Under the pieces are notes generated by a model. It was not told the origin of the DNA and did not search any database. It saw only the letters and a list, made by a program, of their open reading frames with translations. Below, piece by piece: positions 34,104 through 43,007 of a DNA stretch of 64,000 nt (its first letter is position 1; every line of letters starts with the position of its first letter). The stretch lies in NCBI RefSeq assembly GCF_000423045.1, contig NZ_AUHF01000001.1:1-64000 (forward strand), given 5' to 3'. The translations under genes were made by a program, and so were the position numbers. Source of the DNA: Christiangramia portivictoriae DSM 23547. GTDB taxonomy: Bacteria > Bacteroidota > Bacteroidia > Flavobacteriales > Flavobacteriaceae.

Positions 34104-35207
34104 TTACGCGATCTCAAACAACTTACCAGGGAGAGGTCTAACCGCTCCCTTTAATTCCATACTCAAAAGCAAGGATGCAGTCTTAAAAGTTGGTATCTTA
34201 CACTGAAGTGCCAGCAGGTCCAGTTCTGTTTTTCCCTGAATTTGTAACTGGTCGAACAATACCTGTTCTTCTGCTTCCAGCTCGATAAATAATCTCTTCT
34301 GAATTGGTTTGAGATCCTGCTCAACGGTACGCCAGTTCAGCATATAAGCGATATCGGCGGCAGAAGTAAGAACTCGTGCGTTCTGGCATTTAATGAGTTC
34401 ATTGCAACCAATACTGGATTTGTCTCCCGGTCTACCAGGAACTGCAAATACTTCCCGGTCATAAGAATTGGCAATATCTGCCGTGACCAGAGCACCTCCC
34501 TTTTCGGCACTTTCTATCACTACCGTTGCTTCGCTTAATCCGGCAATGATCCGGTTGCGTTTCAGGAAGTTGTTGCGATCAAAAGTATCGCTGCTCCAGA
34601 AGTCGGTAAAAAAGCCTCCGTTCTCCTCCATCTCTTGCATGTACTTCTTATGTGGTTTGGGATAGATCTGGTTCAATCCATGTGCAAGGCAGGCAATTGT
34701 TTGCAGTTTATTCCTGATGGCGGCTTTGTGAGCGGTAATATCGGTTCCGTATGCAAATCCAGAGACAATAACCGGATCTAAAGGAGCTAGTTCTTCTATG
34801 AGCTGTTCGCAAAAAGAAATGCCATGCGAGCTAATCTGCCGGGTGCCAACGATACTTAGAATTCTACGTCGATGCATGGCTATATTCCCTCGGCTAAACA
34901 GCAACAAAGGTGCATCCTGGCAGTGTTTCAGTTTTTCGGGGTAGTCATCTTCCTTGAAAAAATGTACATGGATTTTATTCTTCTGAATAAAATGTAGTTC
35001 CTTTTCAGCTTCCTTCAGATGTAATGGATCTTCGATTTCACCAATCCTGGTCTTTCCAATACCATCAATCTTCAGTAAATTTGATTTCTTTTCCCTGAAA
35101 ACATTTTCCGCAGAACCAAAATGTCTAATGAGTTTTTTAGCCGTGCTATCACCCAGATTTGGAACATGTTGCAGCGCCAGGGTGTACAAAAGTTGATCAG
35201 GTTCCAT
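34104..35207 (-). CDS. dprA: DNA-processing protein DprA
   Basis: A 367-residue protein that binds incoming single-stranded DNA and loads RecA during natural transformation. An N-terminal helix-hairpin-helix region (about 12-60) is followed by the Rossmann-like domain with ILSIVGTRQISSHG and VIVSGFAYGTDITAHKAA (147-163), then a C-terminal winged-helix domain from about 300. No other competence genes are in the window. It is convergent with trpS and has no operon partner. Confidence 0.93.
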   Translation of the reverse strand: MEPDQLLYTLALQHVPNLGDSTAKKLIRHFGSAENVFREKKSNLLKIDGIGKTRIGEIEDPLHLKEAEKELHFIQKNKIHVHFFKEDDYPEKLKHCQDAPLLLFSRGNIAMHRRRILSIVGTRQISSHGISFCEQLIEELAPLDPVIVSGFAYGTDITAHKAAIRNKLQTIACLAHGLNQIYPKPHKKYMQEMEENGGFFTDFWSSDTFDRNNFLKRNRIIAGLSEATVVIESAEKGGALVTADIANSYDREVFAVPGRPGDKSSIGCNELIKCQNARVLTSAADIAYMLNWRTVEQDLKPIQKRLFIELEAEEQVLFDQLQIQGKTELDLLALQCKIPTFKTASLLLSMELKGAVRPLPGKLFEIA

Positions 35208-35292
35208 TCAGGATAATTTGACGAAATTTACAGAAAAAATCATTTGTTAATAAAAATTGTTTAGGTAACTTTAACTAACTGTCATTAACCTA

Positions 35293-35300
35293 TATTTTTG
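35293..35300 (+). promoter_or_regulatory. -7 promoter element for the HU/SPOR gene
   Basis: TATTTTTG ends only six bases before the ATG at 35307, which implies a leaderless or very short-leader mRNA. Confidence 0.5.
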
Positions 35301-35306
35301 CACTCG

Positions 35307-36236
35307 ATGAATATTTCCAATTACATACAGGACCTGCTTTACCGTTACGAATGTGTGGTCCTTCCAGGTTTTGGAGCCTTTCTGGCTCAGAAGCAATCAG
35401 CTTTTATCGATAAAAATTCCAACGAGTTCTTTCCTCCAAAAAAGGTGATCTCGTTCAACAGGCAGTTGATCAAAAATGACGGACTCCTGGCTAATTATAT
35501 TGCTGAAGTCGAGAATGTAAATTATCAGACGGCAAATAACATGATCCAGGAATATGTTTATGACCTGGAGTCATCTTTGCAAAATGCTTCTAAAGCAAGA
35601 CTGGAAAATATAGGAGAACTTTTCCTGGATAACGAGGAAAAACTACAGTTCGAGCCAGTTACAAACGTGAATTTTCTTACACAGTCCTTTGGTCTGGATA
35701 CCTACAAAGCATTGCCGGTTAACAGAGAGGTTTACAAACAACAGGTATCAGAACTTGAGGAAAAAGCTCCTATTACTTTTACTCCTGAAAGCAGAAGATC
35801 ACCGGTATGGAAATATGCTGCCATTGGTCTGATTGCTGTGGGACTTTCAAGTTTCGCCGGACTGAATATTTACAGCAGCCAGGTTACAAAGCATAATATC
35901 GCGGAACAGCAGGAAGCAGAAACGCAGCTTCAGGAACAAATTCAACAGGCAACCTTTGTGATAGACAATCCTTTACCAGCGGTTACCTTCGAGGTTGAGA
36001 AACAATCCGGTAACTATCATGTTGTTGCAGGAGCTTTTAGAGTTGAAGAAAATGCCCAGAACAAAGTGGATGAACTGAAGGCTGAAGGTTTTAAAGCTCG
36101 TTTACTTGGTGTGAACAAGTATGGTCTTCACCAGGTAGTTTATTCCAGTCATCAAACCAGAAGAGAGGCGATCAACAAACTGTATGCGGTCAAGAAAACC
36201 AACGATGCAGCCTGGTTATTGGTTCAGGAACTGTAA
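35307..36236 (+). CDS. CCDC81-like HU domain protein with C-terminal SPOR domain
   Basis: A 309-residue protein. The N-terminal 130 residues resemble the prokaryotic CCDC81-like HU domains (MNISNYIQDLLYRYECVVLPGFGAF, then VISFNRQLIKNDGLLANYI). A membrane helix follows at about 170-190, a polar linker, and a SPOR domain from about 232 (YHVVAGAFRVEENAQNKVDEL) that would bind denuded glycan at the division site. The predicted topology puts the HU-like part in the cytoplasm and SPOR in the periplasm, a possible link between nucleoid or other partner and septal peptidoglycan. The ATG at 35307 is preferred over the TTG at 35298. Confidence 0.87.
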   Translation: MNISNYIQDLLYRYECVVLPGFGAFLAQKQSAFIDKNSNEFFPPKKVISFNRQLIKNDGLLANYIAEVENVNYQTANNMIQEYVYDLESSLQNASKARLENIGELFLDNEEKLQFEPVTNVNFLTQSFGLDTYKALPVNREVYKQQVSELEEKAPITFTPESRRSPVWKYAAIGLIAVGLSSFAGLNIYSSQVTKHNIAEQQEAETQLQEQIQQATFVIDNPLPAVTFEVEKQSGNYHVVAGAFRVEENAQNKVDELKAEGFKARLLGVNKYGLHQVVYSSHQTRREAINKLYAVKKTNDAAWLLVQEL

Positions 36237-36276
36237 TTTAATAGTTCGTTAACTGCGTAATTACCGGTAACCTCCC

Positions 36277-36284
36277 TATTTTTG
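36277..36284 (+). promoter_or_regulatory. -7 promoter element for the thioesterase gene
   Basis: TATTTTTG ends 13 bp before the ATG at 36298 and matches TAnnTTTG. Confidence 0.5.
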
Positions 36285-36297
36285 CAAAAAATTTTAC

Positions 36298-36807
36298 ATG
36301 GAGGCTAAATCACCCAATGAATCCCGTACTACGTTAACAGATCTTGTTTTACCAAGTGAAACCAATCCACTTAACAATCTTTTTGGTGGTGAACTACTGG
36401 CCAGAATGGATCGTGCAGCAAGTATCGCAGCCAGGCGCCACAGTCGCAGGATTGTAGTTACTGCTTCGGTTAATCACGTGGCCTTCAATAAAGCGATTCC
36501 ATTAGGAAGTGTGGTGACAGTAGAAGCAGCGGTTTCAAGGGCTTTTAAGAGTTCCATGGAGATCTTTATCGATGTTTGGGTAGAAGACCGCGAAAGCGGG
36601 CGCAGAACCAAAGCTAACGAAGCGATCTATACTTTCGTTGCCGTAGATGAAACGGGTACTCCCATTCAAATTCCACAGCTAGAGCCAGAAACAGATCTGG
36701 AAAAGGAAAGATTTGCAGCCGCATTGCGTAGAAAGCAATTGAGTCTTGTACTGGCTGGAAAGATGCAACCTGGCGATGCAACTGAACTTAAGGCTCTTTT
36801 TGACTAA
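36298..36807 (+). CDS. acyl-CoA thioesterase (hotdog fold)
   Basis: A 169-residue cytosolic hotdog-fold enzyme that hydrolyses acyl-CoA to free acid and CoA. LVLPSETNPLNNLFGGELLARMDRAASIAARRHS is the typical active-site stretch, with the conserved Asn and Asp on the hot-dog helix, followed by VTASVNHVAFNKAIPLGSVV. Substrate length is not readable from sequence. The stop abuts the stop of the convergent membrane-protein gene with no spacer. Confidence 0.9.
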   Translation: MEAKSPNESRTTLTDLVLPSETNPLNNLFGGELLARMDRAASIAARRHSRRIVVTASVNHVAFNKAIPLGSVVTVEAAVSRAFKSSMEIFIDVWVEDRESGRRTKANEAIYTFVAVDETGTPIQIPQLEPETDLEKERFAAALRRKQLSLVLAGKMQPGDATELKALFD

Positions 36808-37428
36808 TTAATGCGTGATAAACCTCACGCCTGCCCTTAAAGTCAATAAGTTCACATTTCCAAAGTAGTCTTCCAATTGGGGGCTCACTGCTATATTCAT
36901 AAAATCTCTTCTGATTTCACTACCAAGAAATATTCCGAAGAAATTATTGATACGATAACTAATTTTCGGACCAGCCCAGATACTGGTTGCTGAATCCCTG
37001 AAGTTCGTACCAAACTTTGAATCATGATAATATCCGGTCGTCCCAATACCTGCAATTAGATCCAGATATAATCTTTTATTGAATTGATGTACATATGCAC
37101 CCTGAACGCCGAAGGTGAAGATCCTCGTGCTTTGAATATCACCAATTTTCTCAGACTTTTCTACGCGCGTATTGATGTTTAAAAAACGTGTTCCCACATA
37201 CCAGTTCTTATGAAGGTAGAAGTCGGCACTAAGACCTGTTCCAATGTCAAGGTCATAGGCGTCTTTTAGAAATCCATCGCCTAAAGCAGTTAGCAGACTA
37301 AGTTCAGGATCCAACTGTATACGATTAAAATGATGTGGAAAAAATTCAATGCTGTCCTGCTCCTGTGCAATTATTGAGCTATAAGTGCAAAGCAATGATA
37401 GTGTGAAAACTCTAAAGATCGATCTCAT
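36808..37428 (-). CDS. predicted outer-membrane beta-barrel protein
   Basis: A 206-residue protein. The ATG at 37428 begins a signal peptide (MRSIFRVFTLSLLCTYSSIIAQ). The mature part is made of alternating strands with aromatic residues (GVQGAYVHQFNKRLYLDLIAGIG, GPKISYRINNFFGIFLGSE), typical of small outer-membrane barrels. I recognise no specific family. It overlaps the preceding lipoprotein gene by 17 bp, so the two are cotranscribed and possibly partners. Confidence 0.7.
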   Translation of the reverse strand: MRSIFRVFTLSLLCTYSSIIAQEQDSIEFFPHHFNRIQLDPELSLLTALGDGFLKDAYDLDIGTGLSADFYLHKNWYVGTRFLNINTRVEKSEKIGDIQSTRIFTFGVQGAYVHQFNKRLYLDLIAGIGTTGYYHDSKFGTNFRDSATSIWAGPKISYRINNFFGIFLGSEIRRDFMNIAVSPQLEDYFGNVNLLTLRAGVRFITH

Positions 37429-38113
37429 AATGGTTATCGATTTCATCCACCTCAAATTCATAAATATATACTCCCTGTGCATTCTGTAATTGTAAATTAA
37501 CCCTTGAATTATCAGCAGTGATAAGTTTTAAAGTTTCAACCTGATTTTCAGAATTTATAAAGCCTTCCCTGGTGCTATATTTTGAGTCCAGGTCTGCTTC
37601 ATCGTAAGAGTTTAATTCATTCCAATCGTTAATATTTATTTCTACTGAAGATGATTCAAACTTCAGGCTATAATTGAAGTCTGAATTATGGCGAATGATA
37701 ATTCGCGTCTCGATAAGTTCTTTAAGGACCCATTCCCCCAGATCCAATAAAGTCTCGTTTCTGCTGAAGGCCGAATCACAAACTGTAAAACTCTGCAGTC
37801 TTCGATCATTCGATGTACCAGTAATATCCAGGCATAAAATTCCAGGGTTCACATCCAGTGAAACCATGGAAATATTCCCGTTTTGATCACTTAAAGCTTC
37901 AGAAAGTGTTCCCTGTCCCCGGCTTAAAAAACTATTGATATCTGTAATGGTACTTACCCGGATCCCCTGCAGCGCAGTGCCTTCAGGAGTTACGAATTTT
38001 CCCTGTACCAGAATGCGTTTGTTGTTTTCTATGGATACAGGTGTACAGGAATATAGCGACAGTGCGAAGAAAAGCAGAATTACGCCATAAAAACCGGGCT
38101 TTACTAACTTCAT
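37412..38113 (-). CDS. lipoprotein with carboxypeptidase-regulatory-like domain
   Basis: A 233-residue lipoprotein with a type II signal ending LSLYSC (Cys23). Residues about 35-110 (VQGKFVTPEGTALQGIRVSTI, SDQNGNISMV) resemble the transthyretin-like CarboxypepD_reg fold common on Bacteroidota surface proteins. The rest is beta-rich and unrecognised. The gene overlaps the following outer-membrane protein gene by 17 bp, which suggests a two-component envelope unit of unknown function. Confidence 0.7.
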   Translation of the reverse strand: MKLVKPGFYGVILLFFALSLYSCTPVSIENNKRILVQGKFVTPEGTALQGIRVSTITDINSFLSRGQGTLSEALSDQNGNISMVSLDVNPGILCLDITGTSNDRRLQSFTVCDSAFSRNETLLDLGEWVLKELIETRIIIRHNSDFNYSLKFESSSVEININDWNELNSYDEADLDSKYSTREGFINSENQVETLKLITADNSRVNLQLQNAQGVYIYEFEVDEIDNHYEIDL

Positions 38114-38165
38114 AAGATAGATTCTATTCCTTAGATGCTTATAAAGCTAAATGGTTGCGTGGCAA

Positions 38166-39389
38166 TTACATTCTATAGATCCAGCCTGCCGGATCCATCT
38201 TCTGGTCATTTTTGTACAAAAGGAAATGTAAGGTCGTTTTACCCGTGGTTTTACTGGTGGCGATCTCACCTATCTCCTGCTCTGTTCTTACCGCATCCCC
38301 TTTTTTCACAAAAACATTCTCCAGGTTGTTATAGATCGTTATGAAATCACCGTGTCTAACCATCACGGCCTTGTTTGCACCTTTTACGGCCTGTACTTCA
38401 CTAACGGTTCCATTAAAGACGGCACGTGCTTTTCCACCTTTATCGGTATCTATTCGTACCCCGTTATTATTCACCATTACCGAGCTTACTACTGGATGCG
38501 GCTGTTTTCCAAATTTCATCGTCACCACACCAGATTTTACCGGCCATGGCAATTTGCCTTTGTTGTTATTAAAATCGGTCGCCAGCGCTTTCGCTTCCGG
38601 GGTAAGTTCATAGGTGCTTCTCGAACTCGATCCACTCTCTTTATTTGCTTTCGCGATAGATTCCCGAATCATTCGATCAATCGCCCTGTCGATCTGGTCG
38701 ATCTCGTTCTGCTTAGTTTTTAACTGACTCGCAAACTCACCTTCTCGTTTTTTTATGGTTGAAACAAGTTCCTGCTGTGATTTTCGATTCTGTTCCAGTT
38801 GAGCCCTGGTTTTCCTGTTTTCTGCGATAAGCTTCTGCTTTTCTTCCTTCTGCTTCACCAGTCTGGAGTTCAATTGCTGCAATTCTATTGTATTCGCCTT
38901 GATCTCCTCTCCCTGCTGTTTTCGATAATTGGTATACTGCTTCATGTACTGAAGGCGTTTGTAGGCCTGCAGGAAGTTTTGAGAAGACAGCAGGAACATC
39001 ACTCTGCTTTGCTGAGACTTGCTCTTATAGCTTTTCTCGATCATTCGGGCGTAATCCTCCTTAAGTTGTTCCAGCTCCTTTCTAAGCGCTCCAATTTTGT
39101 TTGTATTCGTTGTAATTTCCCTCGTAAGCAAATTCGCCTGCTGGTTGGTGAGCTTTATAAGATCTTCAGTGCTTTTTATCTGCTGGCCAAGATCTTCCAC
39201 CTGCACCAGCACCGAGCGTTGTTTCTTCTGGTTGGAAATTCTAAGCTCATTGATCCTGGTAATTTCATTTCTAAGCTGAATTCGCCTTTTTTCCAGTTCT
39301 TCACGATCTGTTTGAGCATAGCTAAGCTGCGTGCCGCCGAGGCAAAGCAATAAAATAATTAAAATATTTGAAGCCTTCATGCTAATCAT
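38166..39389 (-). CDS. EnvC-like murein hydrolase activator with degenerate LytM (M23) domain
   Basis: A 407-residue periplasmic protein. After a signal peptide (ILIILLLCLGGTQLSYAQ) a long coiled coil spans about 28-250, then a LytM/M23 domain from about 285 to the end. Zinc-ligand positions of active M23 peptidases look lost: the H-x-G-x-D site reads NNGVRID, and the Y-x-HL site reads YNNL, with only LHF retained. This fits an EnvC-type activator of amidases rather than an endopeptidase. The ATG at 39389 overlaps the DUF4292 stop (ATGA); Met4 at 39380 is an alternative. Confidence 0.87.
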   Translation of the reverse strand: MISMKASNILIILLLCLGGTQLSYAQTDREELEKRRIQLRNEITRINELRISNQKKQRSVLVQVEDLGQQIKSTEDLIKLTNQQANLLTREITTNTNKIGALRKELEQLKEDYARMIEKSYKSKSQQSRVMFLLSSQNFLQAYKRLQYMKQYTNYRKQQGEEIKANTIELQQLNSRLVKQKEEKQKLIAENRKTRAQLEQNRKSQQELVSTIKKREGEFASQLKTKQNEIDQIDRAIDRMIRESIAKANKESGSSSRSTYELTPEAKALATDFNNNKGKLPWPVKSGVVTMKFGKQPHPVVSSVMVNNNGVRIDTDKGGKARAVFNGTVSEVQAVKGANKAVMVRHGDFITIYNNLENVFVKKGDAVRTEQEIGEIATSKTTGKTTLHFLLYKNDQKMDPAGWIYRM

Positions 39390-40156
39390 TTCAAGCTTAT
39401 TTCTTCGTATCCGGAAGGGATATCGAAAGGAAAACTAACTTCCTCATTGAAGCTGATGCTTCTGTAGGTTATGTCAATATTAGTGCTGCTACCGCCTTCA
39501 TTTGCGATGATACGTATCGCTTCAGGAAAAACAATACCGTCTACCACCTGGTAATCTGAATAGGTGACGGTAAGGCTTCTGTTTTCTGAAACCTGTGCCA
39601 GTTGCTGAGCAGCTGCTTTTAAGGTGCGACTGTCCAGCAGGAACATTTTCTTCATATCTGCATCTTCTGCCTGAACGAACTGAAATCCTTTTGGAGATTG
39701 TGTGAAATCGTATACTTCCGTACGAAGGTCATAGATCGCCTGCCCAATCAGCAAATTCTGAAGTTTTTGAAAATCCAGCGGAGTTCCCAGAAAATCACTT
39801 ACTAATCTAAAATCTCCATCAAAATAGCTTTGAGTCACTTTTTCATAATAGCTCACACTATTAGGAGTAATATATGCTTTGGCCACAGGAAATCCAAGAA
39901 TGCTTGCGCTCATCCAGATCGCCTTGTCTTTTTCCATTCTAAAGCTAAGATTTACAGATTGTGTTTTTTCATCATCCTGGTACACTGCTCTCAATTTTCC
40001 GGAAGCGGTCTTATAATCGGCTTCTTCAGCATAATGCTTTTTTATAATAGAAACGGCTTCAGTGTTTTTTGTAACGATCTTTCCGGCGCGGCGTGAACTT
40101 CCGCAGGAAGCTATCATAACCGTCATAAATACCAGTGCAAATATTCTTCTAATCAT
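39386..40156 (-). CDS. DUF4292 lipoprotein
   Basis: A 256-residue lipoprotein with a type II signal (MTVMIASC, Cys18). It matches the DUF4292 family by ASGKLRAVYQDDE, KDKAIWMSASILGFPVAKAYITP and FLGTPLDFQKLQNLLIGQ. The strand pattern suggests a LolA/LolB-like open barrel that could hold a lipid or acyl chain, but that is inference. The ATG at 40156 shares a base with the TPR gene stop (TGATG), and its own stop overlaps the EnvC-like start, so the three are tightly coupled. Confidence 0.85.
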   Translation of the reverse strand: MIRRIFALVFMTVMIASCGSSRRAGKIVTKNTEAVSIIKKHYAEEADYKTASGKLRAVYQDDEKTQSVNLSFRMEKDKAIWMSASILGFPVAKAYITPNSVSYYEKVTQSYFDGDFRLVSDFLGTPLDFQKLQNLLIGQAIYDLRTEVYDFTQSPKGFQFVQAEDADMKKMFLLDSRTLKAAAQQLAQVSENRSLTVTYSDYQVVDGIVFPEAIRIIANEGGSSTNIDITYRSISFNEEVSFPFDIPSGYEEISLK

Positions 40157-41520
40157 CAATTTATTTCTTTAAGTAATTTTTCCGCTTTGGCGCGGTATTC
40201 ATTCGCCAATCCTGCATTATTCATACCACTATAGCTCAAAGAAAGCTGGGCATAGAAATCGGCTTCCAGTCTTCTATCATCCACCAGGTAATCCAAGCCG
40301 TCTTTCAAAATGCTTTCTGCCTGTTCGAACTTCTCAAGTTTATTAAGTGCAACGCCCTGAAACAGGTATAACACAGGCTGCGATGGAAAATTTTCCAGTG
40401 CCTGTGAGCTCAAGGATCTTACCTCTTTAAATTTTTGAAGTTCTACTTGCAGCAACAGTGTATTCCTGATTAGTTCAAAATTGGCAGCGTTCTTTTTGAT
40501 TCCCAGTTTAAAATACCGTAGTGCATTTTCACGATCAGCTTTTTGAAGATAAAACTGTCCCAGCTTTTCATATAAACCTGGCGCATTCTCAGTTTGGGTA
40601 AGTTTTTCTGCCACTGCTACCAGACGGTCTTCGAATTCGGTGTTCTCCTGAACATAAATCAGGAAGTCATTAAGCACCTTGAACTTGGACTCTGCATCAA
40701 TTTCTTCACTTTCAAAAACAATTTCCATGGAAGCTACCGCAGCTTCAGGCTCGTGTTTTTCCAGCTGAAATTTATACAATGCGAGATGAGCCAGGGAAGA
40801 GCCGGGATTGCTTTCCAGCAGTTCATTGGCCACCTTATAAGCTTCTTCGTCCTCACCCTGCTCGCTATACATATAAATGAGATTCAGGTAATTTTTTTCC
40901 TGCTCAGGATTGGCTGCGATACTCTGCCTTAAATTCTCAATTTGAGCATCGGTATTATTGGTCCTCGCATAGATCTGCCGGCGTAATGAATTACGATAGG
41001 AATTTGCTCCTAAGTCCTGATCCAGTTGGTCGATAAGTTGTAAGGCATTCTCATAGTCTTCATTAAGCAGGTACAAATTCGCCAGGTCTTCCTTATAATC
41101 TGTATCAAAGCCTATCAGCTTTTCCACTGTGGAAATGGCGTTGTCAAAATCTTGAATGGAGGCATAGGTTTCGAATAGTGAAACAAGTATAGCTTCCCGT
41201 TTGGGTTCTAATGCTGTAGCCTTCTGAAAATTTTCAATAGCTGCCGGAAATTGCTGAAGTTCCCGATAATTCTTACCGAGTTCAAAATAAAGCACCGCGT
41301 TGTCTTCAGAAATTTCTGAAGCTTTACGCAGTGCTACAATTGCTTTTTCGTAATTCTCAATGCCTTTTTGCTTGAGAGCTTCAAAGAACAGTTCCTGAAA
41401 CTCATCATTCACAAGACCGAGATCATCCTGGTTCACATCTTTAAATGGACGTTCGTCTTCCTGTGCCTGCACAGAAATCATCAAACATAGCATTAAAAAT
41501 AGGCTCCAGGATGAACGCAT
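40156..41520 (-). CDS. periplasmic TPR-repeat protein
   Basis: A 454-residue protein with a signal peptide (about 1-20, ending SVQAQ) and roughly ten tetratricopeptide repeats, for example AVLYFELGKNYRELQQFPAAIENFQKA and APGLYEKLGQFYLQKADRENALRYFKLG. Such scaffolds assemble complexes; here the partners are probably the DUF4292 lipoprotein and the EnvC-like protein, because the three genes overlap end to end. Specific function is unknown. Confidence 0.83.
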   Translation of the reverse strand: MRSSWSLFLMLCLMISVQAQEDERPFKDVNQDDLGLVNDEFQELFFEALKQKGIENYEKAIVALRKASEISEDNAVLYFELGKNYRELQQFPAAIENFQKATALEPKREAILVSLFETYASIQDFDNAISTVEKLIGFDTDYKEDLANLYLLNEDYENALQLIDQLDQDLGANSYRNSLRRQIYARTNNTDAQIENLRQSIAANPEQEKNYLNLIYMYSEQGEDEEAYKVANELLESNPGSSLAHLALYKFQLEKHEPEAAVASMEIVFESEEIDAESKFKVLNDFLIYVQENTEFEDRLVAVAEKLTQTENAPGLYEKLGQFYLQKADRENALRYFKLGIKKNAANFELIRNTLLLQVELQKFKEVRSLSSQALENFPSQPVLYLFQGVALNKLEKFEQAESILKDGLDYLVDDRRLEADFYAQLSLSYSGMNNAGLANEYRAKAEKLLKEIN

Positions 41521-41525
41521 AAATA

Positions 41526-42536
41526 TTATTCTAAAACAGAGTAATCACCAATGCTAATCTGGGTAAAATCTCCATCAAATCTGGCAAAATTCCCGATCAT
41601 GGCATTATCAAGTTTTGCATTTTTCACTTCAGCAAAGGTCTGGATAAGACTGTTCTTTACGGTACTGTTTTCAATTTTAGTTCCATCACCAATGGATACG
41701 TTAGGTCCAATTTTAGCATTGATCAATTCCACATTTTCACCAATATAACAAGGTTCGGTAATTTCAGAATCTTTGATCTTTACAGAGTCTGCCATCAGTT
41801 TTTCTCCATCCTGATGCAGGAAATTCAGCATTCTGCCGTTGGTTTCCACGGTTACATTCTTGTTTCCACAGTCCATCCATTCATCTACTTTCCCTGGCAC
41901 AAAACGAAGTCCGTTTTTACGCATTGCTTCAATCCCATCGTTGATCTGATACTCTCCACCGCGGGTTAGCTTTGCATCCAGAACATTCTGAAGTTCATCT
42001 TTTAAAACTGCCACATCCTTGAAATAGTATATACCAATAACCGCAAGATCTGAAACAAATTCTTCAGGCTTTTCCACAAGATCGGTGATCTCATTATTGT
42101 CATTGAGCTTCACCACACCATAAGCTGATGGATTTTCAACTTTCTTCACCCACATTACTGCATCTGCAGATTTGTCCAGGTTAAAGTCGGCTTTAAAAAG
42201 TGTATCGGCATAAGCAACCACGGCAGGACCGCTAAGGGATTCCTTAGCACACATAATGGCGTGACCGGTTCCCAGTGGTTTGTCCTGGTAATAGATCGTT
42301 CCTTTGGCGCCAAGACTCTCGGCGATCTTTTTAAGATCTTCTTCCACTTTTTCTCCAAAATCCTCTCCTATGATGAATGCGACCTCGTCGATCTTTTCAT
42401 CAAGAACTTTTGCAATGTCTTCAACCAGTCGGTGAACGATTGGTTTTCCAGCGATAGGAATTAAAGGTTTTGGAACTGTTAATGTATGTGGACGAAGCCG
42501 TGATCCACGACCTGCCATTGGTACAATAATTTTCAT
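41526..42536 (-). CDS. sugar-phosphate nucleotidyltransferase
   Basis: A 336-residue cytosolic enzyme of the RmlA/GlmU-like family, which joins a sugar-1-phosphate to an NTP. The N-terminal Rossmann domain has GRGSRLRPHTLTVPKPLIPIAGKP with Lys23, and DKPLGTGHAI near 88. After about 240 there is a short left-handed beta-helix with hexapeptides (IGPNVSIGDGTKIENSTV). The sugar is not determined. It lies between dut and the TPR gene and close to a flippase, consistent with envelope polysaccharide synthesis. Confidence 0.88.
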   Translation of the reverse strand: MKIIVPMAGRGSRLRPHTLTVPKPLIPIAGKPIVHRLVEDIAKVLDEKIDEVAFIIGEDFGEKVEEDLKKIAESLGAKGTIYYQDKPLGTGHAIMCAKESLSGPAVVAYADTLFKADFNLDKSADAVMWVKKVENPSAYGVVKLNDNNEITDLVEKPEEFVSDLAVIGIYYFKDVAVLKDELQNVLDAKLTRGGEYQINDGIEAMRKNGLRFVPGKVDEWMDCGNKNVTVETNGRMLNFLHQDGEKLMADSVKIKDSEITEPCYIGENVELINAKIGPNVSIGDGTKIENSTVKNSLIQTFAEVKNAKLDNAMIGNFARFDGDFTQISIGDYSVLE

Positions 42537-42569
42537 TTTATAGCTTTTTAATTAATCTTTAAATATGGG

Positions 42570-43004
42570 CTAGTTATTTCCTGTGCTTCCAAAACCTCCT
42601 GCGCCCCGGGAAGTTTCTCCAAGAATATCCACTTCTTCCCAGGAGATCTGTTCGTGTTTCGCGATGACCATTTGAGCGATTCGTTCTCCATTCTGGATCT
42701 CAAATGCTTCGTTGGACAAATTTACAAGGATAACACCAATTTCGCCTCTATAATCGGCATCTATCGTTCCTGGAGCATTGAGTACCGTGATGCCTTTTTT
42801 TGCTGCGAGACCGCTTCTTGGTCTTACCTGGGCTTCAAATCCCAAAGGTAATTCTATAAAAAGTCCTGTTTTTACAATAGTACGTTCCAAAGGTTTAAGC
42901 GTTATTGGTTCTTCAATATTGGCTCGAAGATCCATACCTGCAGAAAAATTGGTTTCATAATGCGGCAACTTATGTGCCGACTTATTGATCACTTTTACTT
43001 CCAT
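42570..43004 (-). CDS. dut: dUTP diphosphatase
   Basis: A 144-residue trimeric dUTPase that cleaves dUTP to dUMP and pyrophosphate, keeping uracil out of DNA and feeding dTMP synthesis. All five motifs are visible: AGMDLRA (22-28), RSGLAAKKG (63-71), [13 protein letters not shown] (79-91) with Asp82 and Asp84, NGERIAQMV, and the C-terminal GGFGSTG that closes over the site. It follows the flippase gene after three bases. Confidence 0.96.
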   Translation of the reverse strand: MEVKVINKSAHKLPHYETNFSAGMDLRANIEEPITLKPLERTIVKTGLFIELPLGFEAQVRPRSGLAAKKGITVLNAPGTIDADYRGEIGVILVNLSNEAFEIQNGERIAQMVIAKHEQISWEEVDILGETSRGAGGFGSTGNN

Positions 43005-43007
43005 GTT

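Noticed and set aside
38166-39389. Calling the EnvC-like protein an active M23 endopeptidase
   Set aside because: Two of the usual zinc-ligand motifs are replaced (NNGVRID and YNNL), so an activator role fits better.
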